Source: Casuarina equisetifolia
Taxonomy: Eukaryota; Streptophyta; Magnoliopsida; Fagales; Casuarinaceae
Assembly: GCA_028551475.1 (NCBI GenBank)
Contig: CM052361.1
Coordinates: 27,169,491-27,233,490, forward strand
Direction of reading: 5' to 3'
Length of the DNA: 64,000 nt
In this document: in pieces, positions 62,964 through 64,000 of the stretch
How positions within the stretch are numbered: the first letter of the stretch is position 1
Layout of the letters: each line of letters opens with the position of its first letter
The notes under the pieces: generated by a model
What the model saw: only the letters and a program-made list of their open reading frames with translations
Told to the model about the DNA's origin: nothing
Databases searched by the model: none
Translations under genes and position numbers: made by a program

Positions 62964-63717
62964 ATTACATTACTTGATAAATCTAGTAGCCTTGTTATAC
63001 ATATTAGATCTTACAAACCTTATCATTTACTGTGCCTTACTCTTATTTTATATGCATCATAGTTTTAGCACAATTTATTATCAATTAGAAAGTTAACCCA
63101 TGACCATATTTGTGTGGCCTTGTTTTTTGATTATTTTTTTATATTTTAGGATTATATGATGGAGTTTTGAATGGGCTAGATAAAGTTGAATAGGGCTTAT
63201 ATTTTCTATGTTTTCAATTACACTACTTGATAAATTTAATAGCCTTATTATAGATATTGGATCATAAACCTTATCATTCATAGTGCCTTACTTATATTTT
63301 ATATGAACCATGGTTTTGGTAGAATTTATAATCAATTAGAAAATTAACCCATATTAATAATTGTGTGGCCTTTTTTTATTATTATTTTTGTGTATTTTAG
63401 GATCATATGATGGAGCTCTGATTGAGCTAAGCAAAGTTAAACTTATATTTTATATGTTTTTTATTACACAACCAAATAAATCCAATAGCCTTATTACACA
63501 TATTAGATCTTACAAACCTTATGATTTATTGTGCGTTACTTATATTTTATATGTATCATGGTTTCAGAATAATTTATTATCAATTAGAAAATTAACCCAT
63601 AACAATAATTATATGGCCTTGTTTTTCAATTATCTTTGTGTATTTTAGGATCTTATGATGGAGCTCTAATCGAGCTAGGTGGAGTTGAATGAGGCTTATT
63701 TTTTCTATTTTTTTCAA
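62964..63717 (+). repeat. Tandem triplication (about 250 bp) of a copia pol fragment
   Basis: Three successive copies begin near 62964, 63217 and 63463, and a partial fourth begins near 63717. Each runs from ATTACnnnACTTGATAAAT-like sequence through TAGCCTT(A/G)TTA, ACCTTAT(C/G)ATT, ATTAGAAA(A/G)TTAACCCAT and ATGGCCTTG/GTGTGGCCTT to GATGGAG. In the third copy the frame reads THIRSYKPYDLLCVTYILYV then NNLLSIRKLTHNNN, the copia segment between protease and integrase (family form LSSVLYVPxFPFNLLSISKLT). The duplicated unit is therefore element coding sequence, not an LTR. Confidence 0.75.
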
Positions 63718-64000
63718 TTCCGTCACTTTTTTATTATGTTTTTTCTTAGTATTTGTATTCCCTAAAGAATACTTTTTATATTCTAAAGTAAACTTCTATT
63801 TGTAAATAAATTTCTATCAATAATATTAGTTATGATGTTTGGCACCAAGGGTTTGGCCAAACTTCATTAAAAAATGTTTGGCCCATGGAAAATCAATTTC
63901 TTGTCCAAATTCTTTCTCATGCCCAATTTTCCTTTAACTAAACAAACATGCCCCATTTTTCTTGATAGCCTCGATAGCCATTCAATTGGTCCATATGGAT
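63718..64000. other. AT-rich sequence at the right edge
   Basis: It follows the partial fourth repeat copy. TTTGG-rich motifs (GTTTGGCACCAAGGGTTTGGCC, shortened in function only) are seen but no gene; the sequence is probably still repeat-derived and runs off the window. Confidence 0.4.

Noticed and set aside
1..64000. CRISPR arrays, bacterial operons, viral or organellar insertions
   Set aside because: Repeats present are microsatellites, short tandem duplications and copia debris; none has regularly spaced unique spacers, and no viral replication or capsid gene was recognised.

Overview
This window is nuclear genomic DNA of a land plant, most probably a flowering plant. The genes have many short U2-type introns, AT-rich spacers and plant-specific families. 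An intact nuclear NDHN gene (plastid NDH complex) argues against pines and Gnetales, which lost the plastid ndh genes. Which flowering plant it is cannot be fixed from the sequence alone. All gene models below were built by hand: homologous protein blocks were read on both strands and joined at GT/AG sites with phase checking.

Layout, left to right. 1-4.2 kb: AT-rich DNA with a decayed Ty1/copia reverse transcriptase-RNase H remnant. 7.06-9.57 kb (+): a transcription unit with a TATA box, a GA microsatellite, a possible two-exon micropeptide and a clear MIR319 hairpin. 13.4-19.0 kb (-): a bromodomain protein. 20.9-31.6 kb (-): a 20-exon mitochondrial ABC transporter of the ATM3/ABCB25 type. 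32.5-33.4 kb (+): NDHN. 33.9-39.2 kb (-): the cohesin loader MAU2/SCC4. 41.1-43.7 kb (+): a CYP714-family cytochrome P450. 44.5-46.0 kb (-): YCF54/LCAA. 46.9-50.2 kb (+): FHIT. 52.0-55.2 kb (+): a mitochondrial calcium uniporter (MCU). 57.1-58.9 kb (+): CBSX3. 59-64 kb: AT-rich DNA holding a decayed copia gag, zinc knuckle and protease, ending in a roughly 250-bp segment repeated three times in tandem.

The protein genes are ordinary single-copy-type plant housekeeping and regulatory genes, several of them for organelle proteins: ATM3, MCU and CBSX3 for mitochondria, NDHN and YCF54 for plastids. They do not form one pathway. Some neighbours are divergent (ATM3/NDHN, YCF54/FHIT) or convergent (NDHN/MAU2, CYP714/YCF54), so promoters or 3' ends may be shared or overlap.

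The most unusual signal is in FHIT. The reading frame is restored only by a 3-nt exon between a GT-AG intron and a U12-type AT-AC intron with a perfect ATATCCTTT donor. Other points are the MIR319 locus with a possible small peptide upstream, an ABC-transporter splice donor embedded in a heptamer microsatellite, and the triplicated copia fragment. I saw no CRISPR array, tRNA, rRNA, virus or wholly new system.
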